A DNA stretch of 64,000 nucleotides from Actinobacteria bacterium OV450 (GCA_001298555.1 LJCW01000098.1:1-64000), one strand, 5' to 3'; shown: positions 33,781-42,501, numbered from the stretch's first letter. Numbers and translations are program-made. The notes: a model not told the origin generated them from the letters alone.

Positions 33781-35019
33781 GTGAACACGAAGGTGAAGAC
33801 GGGCCTGGCGGCGGTCGCGGTGGCGGCCGTCGCCGGCGGGATCCTGGCCCTGCCGAGCCTGCTCGACCACGGCAAGGACGCCGGCGAGCAGCGGCTCGGG
33901 ACCGAGTCCGGCCGGGGCAGGGCGAGCGCGGGCCGGGCGAGTCCGACGACGCCCGCCGGCGCCAAGCCGTTCACGCTGGTGGCGACCGGCGACATCATCC
34001 CGTACCCGTCGATCGTCCAGCGGGCGGCGGACGACGCGCAGGGCAGCGGCCAGAGCCACGACTTCCGCAAGATATTCGCGGGGGTCAAGCCCCTGGTGGC
34101 CGCCGCCGACCTGGCGATATGCCACCACGAGATACCGTACGGCCGGCCCGGCGGCCCCTACACCGGATATCCCGCGTTCAAGGCCCCGCACCAGCTGGCC
34201 GACGCCCTGAAGGACGCCGGGTACGACAGCTGCTCGACGGGATCGAACCACACCCTGGACGACGGCTACGACGGCCTCGTCCGCACCCTGGAGCACCTGG
34301 ACCGGGTCGGCATCAAGCACGTCGGCTCGGCCCGCAGCGCCGAGGAGGCCAAGGCCCCGGCGGTGCTCTCGGCCGGCGGGGCCAAGGTCGCCCAGCTGGA
34401 CTACACGTACGGGACGAACGGCATCCCGGTCCCGGCCGGCAAGCCCTGGTCCGTGAACCTGCTGGACCAGAACCGGATCATCGCCGACGCCCGCGCGGCC
34501 CGGGCGGCAGGAGCGAACGTCGTCGTCCTCAGCGTCCACTGGGGCACCGAGTGGCAGACGGCCCCGGACAAGCAGCAGCTCGAACTGGCACAGGCGCTCA
34601 CGGCCTCGCGCGGCCCGGACGGGCTCCCCGACATCGACCTGATCCTGGGCACCCACAACCACGTGCCGCAGCCCTACGAGAAGATCAACGGGACCTGGGT
34701 CGTGTTCGGCATGGGCGACCAGGTCGCCAGCTTCTACGAGGCCGACAAGGCGCGCGGCAACATGTCCTCGATCCCGCGCTTCACGTTCGCCCCGGCGGCC
34801 GCCCACCCCGGCCGCTGGGAGGTGACCAAGGCCGAGTACCTCACGCAGTACTCGGACATGGACCCGCCGTTCCGCGTCGTCTGCACCTCCTGCGCCCCCT
34901 CCGACGCGGGGCTCGGCGCCGCCAGGCAGTCCGCGTACTCCGCCGTCGACAAGCAGGTCAGCGCCGCGGTGCTGTCGCGCGGGGCCGACAAGCAGGGGCT
35001 GGTGCACGCCACCCGCTGA
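33781..35019 (+). CDS. CapA family (poly-gamma-glutamate synthesis type) secreted phosphoesterase-like protein
   Basis: 412-aa protein with an N-terminal hydrophobic signal or anchor (residues 7-27) and a Gly/Ser-rich spacer. A metallophosphoesterase-like CapA domain follows: TLVATGDIIPYP near 65, CHHEIPYG, STGSNHTLDDGYDG and VVVLSVHWGTEW, with GTHNHVPQPYE as the C-terminal metal-binding segment. Two late cysteines (CTSCAP) may form a disulfide outside the cell. CapA proteins take part in surface polymer synthesis or act as secreted enzymes; no capsule genes are near. The GTG start lies 110 bp after cobC. Confidence 0.85.
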   Translation: MNTKVKTGLAAVAVAAVAGGILALPSLLDHGKDAGEQRLGTESGRGRASAGRASPTTPAGAKPFTLVATGDIIPYPSIVQRAADDAQGSGQSHDFRKIFAGVKPLVAAADLAICHHEIPYGRPGGPYTGYPAFKAPHQLADALKDAGYDSCSTGSNHTLDDGYDGLVRTLEHLDRVGIKHVGSARSAEEAKAPAVLSAGGAKVAQLDYTYGTNGIPVPAGKPWSVNLLDQNRIIADARAARAAGANVVVLSVHWGTEWQTAPDKQQLELAQALTASRGPDGLPDIDLILGTHNHVPQPYEKINGTWVVFGMGDQVASFYEADKARGNMSSIPRFTFAPAAAHPGRWEVTKAEYLTQYSDMDPPFRVVCTSCAPSDAGLGAARQSAYSAVDKQVSAAVLSRGADKQGLVHATR

Positions 35020-35031
35020 CCCGCGGGCCCG

Positions 35032-35949
35032 TCAGGAAGCGCGGCCGCGCCGGGTCACGACGAGCGCGGTCACGCCGATGCCGAGCAGGACCAGCGCACC
35101 TCCGGCGACGTACGGGGCGAGCGAACCGCCGCCGGTCTCGGCCAGGTTGGCGTCGGTGGTGATCCCGGCCCCGGTCCCCGAGGCCGCGCTCTGCGGCTTG
35201 ACGTCGGGCCGGTCCGACGGCTGCGGGGCCGGCCCGGCCGGGGCTTCGCAGTGCGCCTCCGCGAGCACGACCTCGCCGTCGACCTGCGCCACGTTCAGGT
35301 CCAGCGGGTTCACGGACACCTTCAGCCGCAGTGCGGCCGCGGCGGCCGTGGTGGAGGTGGTGGAGGTGCCGGAGAGCTCCAGGCCGACCGAGCCGACCTT
35401 GGGGACCTCGATCCTGGTCGGGCCGCCGGCCGAGAGGGTGACCTTCTTGCCGAGGACGGTCACCGCGCCCAGCACGTTCGCGTTGGCCACGGGCTTCCTG
35501 CCGGCCTCGCAGAGGGCCTTGGACGTGACCTTCTCCACCTGGATCAGGGAGAGCAGCGGCAGCCCCGGCACGTGCACCTCGGCGTTGGCCAGGTTGGCCT
35601 CCGCCTCGGCGCGGTTCTTGTCCGCGGTGGCCTTGGAGGTGGCCACGTCGGCGCGCAGCACGCTCACCGGCTGGCCGCCCTCGACCCCGTCGAGGGTCAC
35701 GGAGAGGGCGGTCTTCTGGGCCGTCGCGGGCGCGCTGACCTCGTTGAGGGTGGTCTTCAGCGGCACGTCGACGGTCTTGTTGAGCAGGCCCACGTCCAGT
35801 CCGGCGCGCAGGACGACCGCGCCGGCCGTGCCCTCGCCGCCGGCCGAGCCGGTGCCCGTGGTGGCGACGGCGGGCGGGGCGGTGAGCAGGGCGACCGCTC
35901 CCGTGGCGAGCAGGACGGCTGCGGGCATGCGGAAGGTGTTGCTGTTCAA
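35032..35949 (-). CDS. LAETG-anchored surface protein, SCO1860 type
   Basis: 305-aa secreted protein. A signal peptide (VLLATGAVALLTAPPAVAT) is followed by a Thr/Val/Ala-rich beta-type domain with two cysteines (ALCEAGR, EAHCEAP) and a Pro/Gln linker. A sortase signal LAETGGG with a hydrophobic helix and RRGRAS tail ends the protein, so it should be covalently attached to the cell wall. It resembles the family named after S. coelicolor SCO1860. The TTG at 35949 gives the best signal peptide start; the internal ATG at 35928 is possible. It is convergent with the CapA gene. Confidence 0.83.
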   Translation of the reverse strand: MNSNTFRMPAAVLLATGAVALLTAPPAVATTGTGSAGGEGTAGAVVLRAGLDVGLLNKTVDVPLKTTLNEVSAPATAQKTALSVTLDGVEGGQPVSVLRADVATSKATADKNRAEAEANLANAEVHVPGLPLLSLIQVEKVTSKALCEAGRKPVANANVLGAVTVLGKKVTLSAGGPTRIEVPKVGSVGLELSGTSTTSTTAAAAALRLKVSVNPLDLNVAQVDGEVVLAEAHCEAPAGPAPQPSDRPDVKPQSAASGTGAGITTDANLAETGGGSLAPYVAGGALVLLGIGVTALVVTRRGRAS

Positions 35950-36255
35950 GGTGGTGGAACCCCCGGGGAGATGGGAGCCGCCGCGCCGCCCATGGGGGAC
36001 ATCGCGCGCCGACGGCCTCTGACCCTGGGAATTTTTACCCACGGAGAGTGAACGGGCGACGACCCGCGGTGAGTTCACCCCAATGGGTGGTTTCCGTGCA
36101 CGTATTCGATGCACTGCGCATCACGGGGAACGGGAGTTCTTTTGCGCCACAGAGCGGAGGGGCATACGCCGACGCCGGTGGCCCGGGCGGCCGTTCACAA
36201 CGACCGTCGGGGCACCGGCGTCACGCGGGGTGTCAACAGTGCGCCAACCCGGCGC
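35950..36255. other. promoter region of LAETG gene with inverted GTGAAC/GTTCAC repeat
   Basis: The 306-bp gap has no gene. GTGAAC at 36048-36053 and GTTCAC at 36073-36078 form an inverted repeat with a 19-nt spacer, embedded in an AGTGA...TCACC pattern that loosely recalls BldD sites. TTTTTA just left of it is a rare AT patch for this genome. Confidence 0.4.
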
Positions 36256-37344
36256 TCAGGCGCGGACCTTGCCGTCCACGACCACGCGCCCCGGCTGCGC
36301 CAGCGCCCGGACGTCGGCCCGCGGGTCGGCGTCGTAGACCACCAGGTCCGCCGGCGCCCCCTCGGTCAGGCCCGGCCTGCCGAGCCACTCGCGTGCCGCC
36401 CACGTCGTCGCCGAGAGGGCCTCCAGGGCCGGGATCCCGGCGCGCACCAGCTCCGCGACCTCTGCCGCGACCAGGCCGTGCGGCAGCGAACCCCCGGCGT
36501 CGGTGCCGACGTACACTCCGATGCCCGCGTCGTAGGCGGCCCGCACGGTGTCGTACCGGCGCTCGTGCAACCGCCTCATGTGCGCCGACCAGCGCGGGAA
36601 CTTCGCCTCGCCGCCCGCCGCCATCTTCGGGAACGTCGCGATGTTCACGAGCGTCGGGACGATCGCCACCCCGCGCTCCGCGAACAGCGGGATGGTGTCC
36701 TCCGTGAGGCCGGTGGCGTGCTCGATGCAGTCGATGCCCGCCTCGACCAGGTCGCGCAGCGAGTCCTCCGCGAAGCAGTGCGCGGTGACCCGGGCGCCGA
36801 GCCGGTGCGCCTCGGCGATGGCCGCCTCGACCTCCGCCCGCGGCCAGCAGGGAGCCAGGTCCCCAACCTCGCGGTCGATCCAGTCCCCCACCAGCTTCAC
36901 CCAGCCGTCGCCGCGCCGCGCCTCGCGGCCCACGTACGCGACGAGGTCGGACGGCTCGATCTCGTGGGCGAAGTTGCGGATGTAGCGGCGGGGCCGGGCG
37001 ATGTGCCGGCCGGCCCGGATGATCTTCGGAAGGTCCTCGCGGTCGTCGATCCAGCGGGTGTCGGAGGGGGATCCGGCATCGCGGATGAGCAGGGTGCCGG
37101 CGTCCCGGTCGGTCAGGGCCTGGCGTTCCGCGGTCTCCGCGTCGACCGGGCCGTGGGCGTCCAGGCCCACGTGGCAGTGCGCGTCGACCAGCCCGGGCAG
37201 CACCCAGCCGGCCACGGTGGTGATCTCGTGGGCCCCGCGCGGGCGTTCGTACGAGATCCGGCCGCCGACCACCCAGAGTTCGTCGCGCGCGTCGTCGGGT
37301 CCGACGAGCACACGCCCCTTCACATGCAGCACGTCATCGGTCAT
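36256..37344 (-). CDS. amidohydrolase-1 family protein (imidazolonepropionase/prolidase-like)
   Basis: 362-aa TIM-barrel amidohydrolase with the flanking beta-sandwich. The metal motif HCH is in PGLVDAHCHVGLD near residue 58, a lysine is in GWVKLVGDW, histidines are in VTAHCFAED and CIEHATGL, and the conserved Asp is in VGTDAGGSLPHG. The C-terminal GAPADLVVYDADP segment is typical of this family. The substrate could be a cyclic amide or dipeptide; it is not resolved. The ATG at 37344 lies 7 nt after TACAGT with no ribosome-binding site. Confidence 0.88.
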   Translation of the reverse strand: MTDDVLHVKGRVLVGPDDARDELWVVGGRISYERPRGAHEITTVAGWVLPGLVDAHCHVGLDAHGPVDAETAERQALTDRDAGTLLIRDAGSPSDTRWIDDREDLPKIIRAGRHIARPRRYIRNFAHEIEPSDLVAYVGREARRGDGWVKLVGDWIDREVGDLAPCWPRAEVEAAIAEAHRLGARVTAHCFAEDSLRDLVEAGIDCIEHATGLTEDTIPLFAERGVAIVPTLVNIATFPKMAAGGEAKFPRWSAHMRRLHERRYDTVRAAYDAGIGVYVGTDAGGSLPHGLVAAEVAELVRAGIPALEALSATTWAAREWLGRPGLTEGAPADLVVYDADPRADVRALAQPGRVVVDGKVRA

Positions 37345-37351
37345 GTCCCGC

Positions 37352-37357
37352 ACTGTA
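37352..37357 (-). promoter_or_regulatory. putative -10 box (TACAGT) of amidohydrolase gene
   Basis: TACAGT on the minus strand ends 7 nt before the ATG, consistent with a leaderless transcript. Confidence 0.45.
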
Positions 37358-37433
37358 CGTGCGGCCTCGGTACGCTCGTACGGGTAGACCCCGGGACGAC
37401 CCCGGACGCAGCGGACGAAGAGAGAGCACCACC

Positions 37434-38522
37434 GTGACCCACCCCCTCCTGGACCTTCCGCCGCTGACCGCGGAACGCTTCGCGTCGATCGAGCAGGCGG
37501 TCGCGGACCTCCTCTCCACCCGCCAGGACGTGGTGATCACCCAGGGCGAGGCGCTGCTGCCCCTGGAGGGCTGCATCCGCTCGGGTGCGCGCCCCGGTTC
37601 GACGGCACTGAACGTCGTGACCGGCCCGTACGGGACCACCTTCGGCAACTGGCTGCGCGACGCCGGGGCCCGGGTGGTGGACCTGGCGGTGCCGTTCGAC
37701 ACGGCGGTGACCGCTGAGCAGGTGGCCGAGGCCCTGTCCGCGCATCCGGAGATCGACTTCGTCTCGCTGGTGCACGCGGAGGCGGCGACCGGAAACACCA
37801 ACCCGGTCGCGGAGATCGGCGAGGCCGTACGGGCTCACGGCGCGCTGTTCATGCTGGACGCGGTGGCGTCCGTGGGCGCGGAGTCGCTGCTGCCGGACGC
37901 GTGGGGCGTGGACCTGTGCGTGATCGGCGCCCAGAAGGCGATGGGCGGCCCGGCGGGGGTCTCGGCGGTGTCGGTCTCGGAGCGGGCGTGGGCCCGGTTC
38001 GCGGACAATCCGGCCGCGCCGCGCCGCTCGTACCTCTCGCTCCTGGACTGGAAGGAACGCTGGATCGACGCGGGCCGCACGGCGCTCCCGCACGCCCCGG
38101 CACAGCTGGAGATGCTGGCGCTGGAGGCCTGCATGGACCGGATCGCGGCCGAGGGCCTGACCGCGGTGACGGCCCGTCACGCGGCCGCCGCGGCGGCGAC
38201 CCGGGCGGGCGCAGTGGCCCTGGGCATCGCCCCGTACGTCGGCCGGGATGCCGAGGCGGCCCCGGTGGCCACCACGCTGCGGGTGCCGGAGGCCTCGCTG
38301 GTCGTGGCCAAGGCCCTGGCCGCCGCCCCGCCGGCGCCGCTCGCGGCGGGCGGCGGCGCGCTGGCCCGGGAGATGGTCCGGGTCAACCACTACGGCCAGG
38401 CCGCGACGCTGCAGTCGGTCCTGGGCTCGCTGACGGCCCTGTCGGCCGCCCTCCCGTCTGCCCCGGACCCGGCGCCGGCCCTGTCGGCGGCCGAATCCGC
38501 CTGGACGGAAGCCCTCCACTAG
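37434..38522 (+). CDS. class V aminotransferase family PLP enzyme
   Basis: 362-aa PLP-dependent enzyme of the class V aminotransferase group (alanine-glyoxylate/serine-glyoxylate/pyridoxamine-pyruvate type). LDAVASVGAE and the Schiff-base lysine in CVIGAQKAMGGPAG near residue 167 are clear, and NVVTGPYGTTFGNWL is the cofactor phosphate region. The C-terminal domain ends in MVRVNHYGQAATLQ. The substrate pair is not determinable. GTG 37434 follows GAAGAGAGAG. It is divergent from the amidohydrolase. A decayed copy of its 3' end lies about 250 bp downstream. Confidence 0.87.
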   Translation: MTHPLLDLPPLTAERFASIEQAVADLLSTRQDVVITQGEALLPLEGCIRSGARPGSTALNVVTGPYGTTFGNWLRDAGARVVDLAVPFDTAVTAEQVAEALSAHPEIDFVSLVHAEAATGNTNPVAEIGEAVRAHGALFMLDAVASVGAESLLPDAWGVDLCVIGAQKAMGGPAGVSAVSVSERAWARFADNPAAPRRSYLSLLDWKERWIDAGRTALPHAPAQLEMLALEACMDRIAAEGLTAVTARHAAAAAATRAGAVALGIAPYVGRDAEAAPVATTLRVPEASLVVAKALAAAPPAPLAAGGGALAREMVRVNHYGQAATLQSVLGSLTALSAALPSAPDPAPALSAAESAWTEALH

Positions 38523-39001
38523 CCCGCTCCCGAGCCCGGGGCCGGCGGAGCCCGGGCCCCGGGGGGCCTGCCCGACGGAGCCTCGCCCCCGAGGGACGGG
38601 GCCTGCGGGATCCCGGGGGCGGGGCCTGGGCATCCGGCCGACGGGGCTCCAGACCCCGGGCCCGGCGGAGCCCCCTGAGCCCGGTGGCGGGGCAACCCGA
38701 CGGGGCCGACGCAGCCGGTCGGCCCCGGACCCGGCGGCAGCCGAAGCCGCCCGGCCGCAAGATTTCCACTAGCTCGCTTCCGGGCATGGGCCGGCCGACA
38801 GGGAGCCCCAGAACCCGGGAGCGGGTCAGGCCCGGGGGGGCCGCCCGGCGGGGTCGGCGGAGCCCCGGCTCCCGGGGCGGGGCCTGCCGACGGAGCCCGG
38901 CCGCGGGGGACGGGGCCTGGGGATCCGGTCGGCGGAGCCCCGGAGCCCGGTGGCGGGGCCTGCGGGTCCGGGGGCGGGGCTGGCAGGGTCCCGGGGCCGG
39001 G
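38523..39001. repeat. GC-rich intergenic tract with decayed duplication and repeated GGGGCCTG motifs
   Basis: This 479-bp gap has no convincing gene. CGGCAGCCGAAGCCGCC through TTTCCACTAGCTCGCTTCC (about 38730-38782) closely matches the 3' end of the aminotransferase gene and its stop context (CGGCGGCCGAATCCGCC through CTCCACTAGCCCGCTCCC, about 38483-38533). Both halves also repeat short strings such as GGCGGGGCCTG and GGCGGAGCCCCG. The pattern suggests an old tandem duplication followed by decay. Confidence 0.65.
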
Positions 39002-39706
39002 TCAGGCCTGGGGGGCCGGGCAGGCGCCGGCGGGGTCGCAGGCGTCGGCCGCCGCGGGCTCCGCGACCTCGCGGCCCTGCCACGCCTGCTCCAGCGCCCG
39101 GGTGAACACCCCGGCGGGCTGCCCGCCGGAGATCCCGTAGCGGCGGTCCAGCACGAAGAACGGCACGGCGTTGGCGCCGAGCTCCGCCGCCTCGCGCTCG
39201 TCCGCCCGCACCTCGGCGGCGTACGCCGAGTCGTCCGCGAGGACGGCGCGCACCTCCGCCTCGTCCAGCCCGGCCTCCACCGCGAGCGCGACGAGGACCT
39301 CGGCGTCGAAGACGGACCGCTCCTCGGCGAAGTTCGCCCGGTAGGCGAGGTCGAGCAGCTCCTCCTGGCGGCCGCGGGCGGCCGCCAGGTGCAGCAGGCG
39401 GTGGATGTCGAAGGTGTTCCCGTGGTCACGGCCGTCGGTGCGGTAGGTCAGCCCCTCGGCGCGGGCGCTCGCGGCGACGTGCTCCTCCATGCCGCGCGCC
39501 TCGTCCAGGGTCCGGCCGTACTTCTCGGCCAGCATCTCCAGGACCGGCGCCGTCGTGCCCTTGGGGCTGCTCGGGTCGAGCTCGAAGGACCGGAAGACGA
39601 CCTCCACCTCGTCGCGGTGCGCGAACTCGGCCAGCCCCTTCGTGAAACGGGCCTTGCCGATGTAGCACCAGGGGCAGGCGATGTCGCTCCAGATCTCGAC
39701 GCGCAT
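39002..39706 (-). CDS. DsbA family oxidoreductase (FrnE-like)
   Basis: 234-aa thioredoxin-fold protein of the DsbA/FrnE group without a signal peptide, hence cytoplasmic. SDIACPWCYIGKARF near residue 9 holds the redox motif CPWC. A helical insert and the C-terminal GANAVPFFVLDRRYGISGGQP complete the fold, including the cis-Pro VP. Relatives include FrnE of polyketide pathways and stress-related disulfide isomerases. A Cys pair (DACDPAGAC) lies near the end. AAGGA precedes the ATG at 39706. Confidence 0.9.
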   Translation of the reverse strand: MRVEIWSDIACPWCYIGKARFTKGLAEFAHRDEVEVVFRSFELDPSSPKGTTAPVLEMLAEKYGRTLDEARGMEEHVAASARAEGLTYRTDGRDHGNTFDIHRLLHLAAARGRQEELLDLAYRANFAEERSVFDAEVLVALAVEAGLDEAEVRAVLADDSAYAAEVRADEREAAELGANAVPFFVLDRRYGISGGQPAGVFTRALEQAWQGREVAEPAAADACDPAGACPAPQA

Positions 39707-39725
39707 GATCCTTCTTCTCTCCTTG

Positions 39726-39764
39726 TTTCCGGGACGTGTTTCCGGGACGTGTTTCCCGGACGGG
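39726..39764. repeat. 13-bp direct repeat before the DsbA-like gene
   Basis: TTTCCGGGACGTG occurs twice head-to-tail (39726-39738, 39739-39751), followed by a diverged third copy (39752-39764). It lies 20-58 nt upstream of the DsbA start, within its leader or promoter. Confidence 0.7.
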
Positions 39765-39797
39765 ACGGTTTCGCCTTCAACCACCCGCCGGAGCGTC

Positions 39798-40259
39798 TCA
39801 TTCCCCGAGGCTGAGCCACAGCGTGAGGTGGGAGCCCGAGCGGAGGGGGCCCGAGGGGGCCGGGCGCCAGCCCTGGCGGGCGTAGAAGGCCTGGGCCCGC
39901 AGGTTGTGTTCGTAGACCTCCAGGCGGACCCTGCCCACACCGGCGCGCCGCCAGGCGTCGACGCAGGCGGCGTGCAGGGCTGCGCCGGTGCCGCGGCGCC
40001 AGTGGACCGGGTCGACGTGCAGCTGGGTGAGGGTGGTCTCGCCGTCCACCGTGCGGAAGGCCGCCACGCCCGTCAGCTCCCCGTCCTGCTCCGCACACAG
40101 CACGCCGCCGTCGGTCGTGGCCCGGGCGACGGCCCGGGACCAGCCCTCACGGGCGGCATGGGCCTGTCCGGGGACGCGGCCGCGGTAGTACGTGGACCGG
40201 GCCCGGGCGTGGAGGGCCGCTATGGCGTCGAGGTCTGCGGGTTGCGCGGGCCTGATCAT
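39798..40259 (-). CDS. GNAT family N-acetyltransferase
   Basis: 153-aa acetyl-CoA-dependent N-acetyltransferase with the complete GNAT core: an opening IRPAQPADLDAIAALHARA, LTQLHVDPVHWRRGTGAALH carrying the Q/RxxGxG/A-type pyrophosphate loop, and LEVYEHNLRAQAFYARQGW for motif B. The substrate is unknown. The gene starts 11 bp past a strong hairpin that ends the upstream penicillin-binding protein gene, so it either reads through that hairpin or has its own promoter. Confidence 0.88.
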   Translation of the reverse strand: MIRPAQPADLDAIAALHARARSTYYRGRVPGQAHAAREGWSRAVARATTDGGVLCAEQDGELTGVAAFRTVDGETTLTQLHVDPVHWRRGTGAALHAACVDAWRRAGVGRVRLEVYEHNLRAQAFYARQGWRPAPSGPLRSGSHLTLWLSLGE

Positions 40260-40269
40260 GGACAGGGAA

Positions 40270-40302
40270 ACGCGCCGGGAACCCTGTGGGTTCCCGGCGC
40301 GT
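40270..40302 (-). terminator. perfect 15-bp stem-loop between PBP and GNAT genes
   Basis: ACGCGCCGGGAACCC and GGGTTCCCGGCGCGT pair perfectly around a 3-nt loop, 20 nt after the PBP stop. It ends only 11 nt before the GNAT ATG, so it may act as terminator or as an attenuator. Confidence 0.8.
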
Positions 40303-40321
40303 CATGCCGCGATCGGCACGG

Positions 40322-41770
40322 CTACTTCTTCAGCCACGCCGCCATCATCTTCTGGGCGATGGGTGCGGCCAGCTTGCCGCCGCCGATCTCGGAGCGGTCG
40401 GTGTCCGAGTTCTCGATCACCACGGCGACCGCGATCTGCTTGCCGCCCGCCTTGCCGTACGAGGTGAACCAGGCCAGCGGCGGCAGGCTGTTGTTCACGC
40501 CGCGCTGTGCGGTACCGGTCTTGCCGCCCACCTCGGCGCCCGCCACCTGCGCGGGCTTGCCGCCGCCCTCGGTCGCGACCGTCCGCATGGCGTCCTGGAG
40601 CATCGAGGCGGTCTTGGCCTCCATGACCTGCTCGGACTTCGGGTTCTTGAAGCTCTCCAGCACGTTGCCGTTCGCGTCGGTGACCTCGGACACCGAGTGG
40701 GGGGCGACGAGCTTGCCGCCGTTCTCGATCGCGGCGGTCACCATCGCCATCTGGAGCGGGGTGGCCTGCACGTCGAACTGGCCGATACCCGTCTGTGCGA
40801 CCTGGTCGACCGACATCTTCTTCGTCGGGTACTTGCTCGCGGGGCGGGCGGTGACGGGCGTCGCCGTCTCCGTGTTGAAGCCGAGCTTCTCGGCCATCGC
40901 CCGCATCTTGTCCTGGCCGAGCTTGTGCGCGAGCTCCGCGAACACGTTGTTGCAGGACAGCCGCAGGGCGGTACGCGGCGAGGCGTTGTTGCAGGCCGCG
41001 GACCCCGCCTCACTGGGCAGCAGGGTCCGGGTGCCGGGGATGGTGTACGGGTCCGGGGTGCCGGTCGGCGTGTCCAGGTTGGTGACCAGGCCGTTCTCGA
41101 TGGCCGCCGCCAGGGTGACCAGCTTGAAGGTGGAGCCGGGCGCCTGCGGCTTGCGCAGGGCCACGTTCTCCATGGCCTTCCCGTTGTCCTGGATCAGCTT
41201 CGCCCAGGCGTCCTTGTCGTTGGCACCCGTGATCGTGCCCGGGTCGAAGGAGGGGTTGTTCACGATGGCGAGGATCTCGCCGGTCGCCGGGTCGATGGCG
41301 ACGGCGGAGCCCTGCTTGCCCTGGAGCGCGTCGTACGCGGCCTTCTGCACGCCCTTGTCGATGGTCGTCAACACGTCACCCGGCGAGGCCCGCTTGTTGG
41401 TGAGCATGTCCATCACGGTCTTGAGCCGGTCGTCGGACCCGTTGAGGATCTTCTTGTAGACGCCTTCCAGCATGCTCGTGCCGAAGGCCTGGGAGCTGTA
41501 GCCGGTGACCGGCGCGTAGAGCGGACCGTCGACGTACGTGCGCTTGTAGCCGAAGTCCTTTCCGTCCGTCTTCTGCGAGCCGGTGATCGCCTCCCCGCCC
41601 ACGATGATGTTGCCCAGCGGGTTCTCGTACTGCCCGATGAGGTTCCGGCGGTTGTTCTCGTTGTCTGCGAGCGCCTGGCCTTGGTAGGCCTGCACCCAGG
41701 TGACCCGCACCAGAAGGGCAAGCACCAGGAGCAGACAGAAGACCGACGCACGCCTGATCGTCTTGTTCAT
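40322..41770 (-). CDS. class B penicillin-binding protein (transpeptidase)
   Basis: 482-aa D,D-transpeptidase for peptidoglycan cross-linking, with one N-terminal transmembrane helix (residues 5-30) and a periplasmic dimerisation domain. The penicillin-binding domain has APGSTFKLV (SxxK serine), LSCNNVFAEL (SxN) and GGKTGTAQ (KTG box). It resembles streptomycete PbpA-type proteins that usually pair with an FtsW/RodA glycosyltransferase; none is adjacent here. Start 41770 (MNKTIRRAS) was chosen; a TTG three codons earlier is possible. Confidence 0.93.
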   Translation of the reverse strand: MNKTIRRASVFCLLLVLALLVRVTWVQAYQGQALADNENNRRNLIGQYENPLGNIIVGGEAITGSQKTDGKDFGYKRTYVDGPLYAPVTGYSSQAFGTSMLEGVYKKILNGSDDRLKTVMDMLTNKRASPGDVLTTIDKGVQKAAYDALQGKQGSAVAIDPATGEILAIVNNPSFDPGTITGANDKDAWAKLIQDNGKAMENVALRKPQAPGSTFKLVTLAAAIENGLVTNLDTPTGTPDPYTIPGTRTLLPSEAGSAACNNASPRTALRLSCNNVFAELAHKLGQDKMRAMAEKLGFNTETATPVTARPASKYPTKKMSVDQVAQTGIGQFDVQATPLQMAMVTAAIENGGKLVAPHSVSEVTDANGNVLESFKNPKSEQVMEAKTASMLQDAMRTVATEGGGKPAQVAGAEVGGKTGTAQRGVNNSLPPLAWFTSYGKAGGKQIAVAVVIENSDTDRSEIGGGKLAAPIAQKMMAAWLKK

Positions 41771-41832
41771 CCCCCACAAGGACGTACCAGGGCTCCCGTA
41801 CGTTCCGCTCTGCCCCGATTGTGGCGGGGTTC

Positions 41833-42501
41833 TCAGCCTTTCTTCATGAAGCCGCCCTCGTACGCCGCGATCACCGCCTGGGTGCGGTCGCGCGAGCCGG
41901 TCTTGGACAGGACCGCGGCGACGTGCGATTTGACCGTCTGGGGACCGACGCCGAGGCGCTCGCTTATCTCGTGGTTGGACAGTCCGGTGGCCATCAGGCG
42001 CAGTACGTCGGCCTCCCGGTCGGTGAGCCGTGCCACCCAGGCGGCGGGACCCGTGGCACCGGGCGCGTGGGACGCGGCGAGGGAGCGGACGGCCGCCGGG
42101 AAGAGGAGGCAGTCGCCGCGGGCGACGAGGCGGACCGCGCCGATCAGCTCGTCGGGGTCGGCGCGCTTCAGGAGGAACCCGGCAGCGCCCGCGCGCAGCG
42201 CGTCGTAGACGTACGCGTCGTTCTCGAAGGTGGTCACGACCACGATCCGGGGCGGCTCGGCCATGCCGGCGATGATCTGCTCGGTGGCCCGGATGCCGTC
42301 GATCTCGGGCATCCTGACGTCCATCAGCACGACGTCGGGGGCCAGGGATCGGACCAGCGGGACGGCCTCGGAGCCGGAGGCCGCCTCACCGACGACCTCC
42401 AGGTCGGGTTCGGCTTCGAGGATGACCCGCAGGGCGGTGCGGACCATGCGCTCGTCGTCGGCGAGCACGATGCGCAGCGGCGGCCGTCCCGCGGCGGTCA
42501 T
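41833..42501 (-). CDS. NarL/LuxR-family response regulator
   Basis: 222-aa response regulator. The receiver domain (residues 8-125) has the acidic DDE cluster in LADDER, phospho-acceptor Asp in VLMDVRMPE near residue 56, Thr in VVTTFEND and Lys in FLLKRADP. The C-terminal LuxR helix-turn-helix LTDREADVLRLMATGLSNHE spans about 155-210. The ATG overlaps the kinase stop by 4 bp (ATGA), so the pair is co-translated. The target genes are unknown; the upstream membrane protein gene is a candidate. Confidence 0.94.
   Translation of the reverse strand: MTAAGRPPLRIVLADDERMVRTALRVILEAEPDLEVVGEAASGSEAVPLVRSLAPDVVLMDVRMPEIDGIRATEQIIAGMAEPPRIVVVTTFENDAYVYDALRAGAAGFLLKRADPDELIGAVRLVARGDCLLFPAAVRSLAASHAPGATGPAAWVARLTDREADVLRLMATGLSNHEISERLGVGPQTVKSHVAAVLSKTGSRDRTQAVIAAYEGGFMKKG

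Noticed and set aside
36047..36079. BldD-like AGTGA...TCACC pair upstream of the LAETG gene
   Set aside because: The 23-nt gap between half-sites is long and the half-sites are only five bases, so it is not called as a BldD site; kept only as an inverted repeat.
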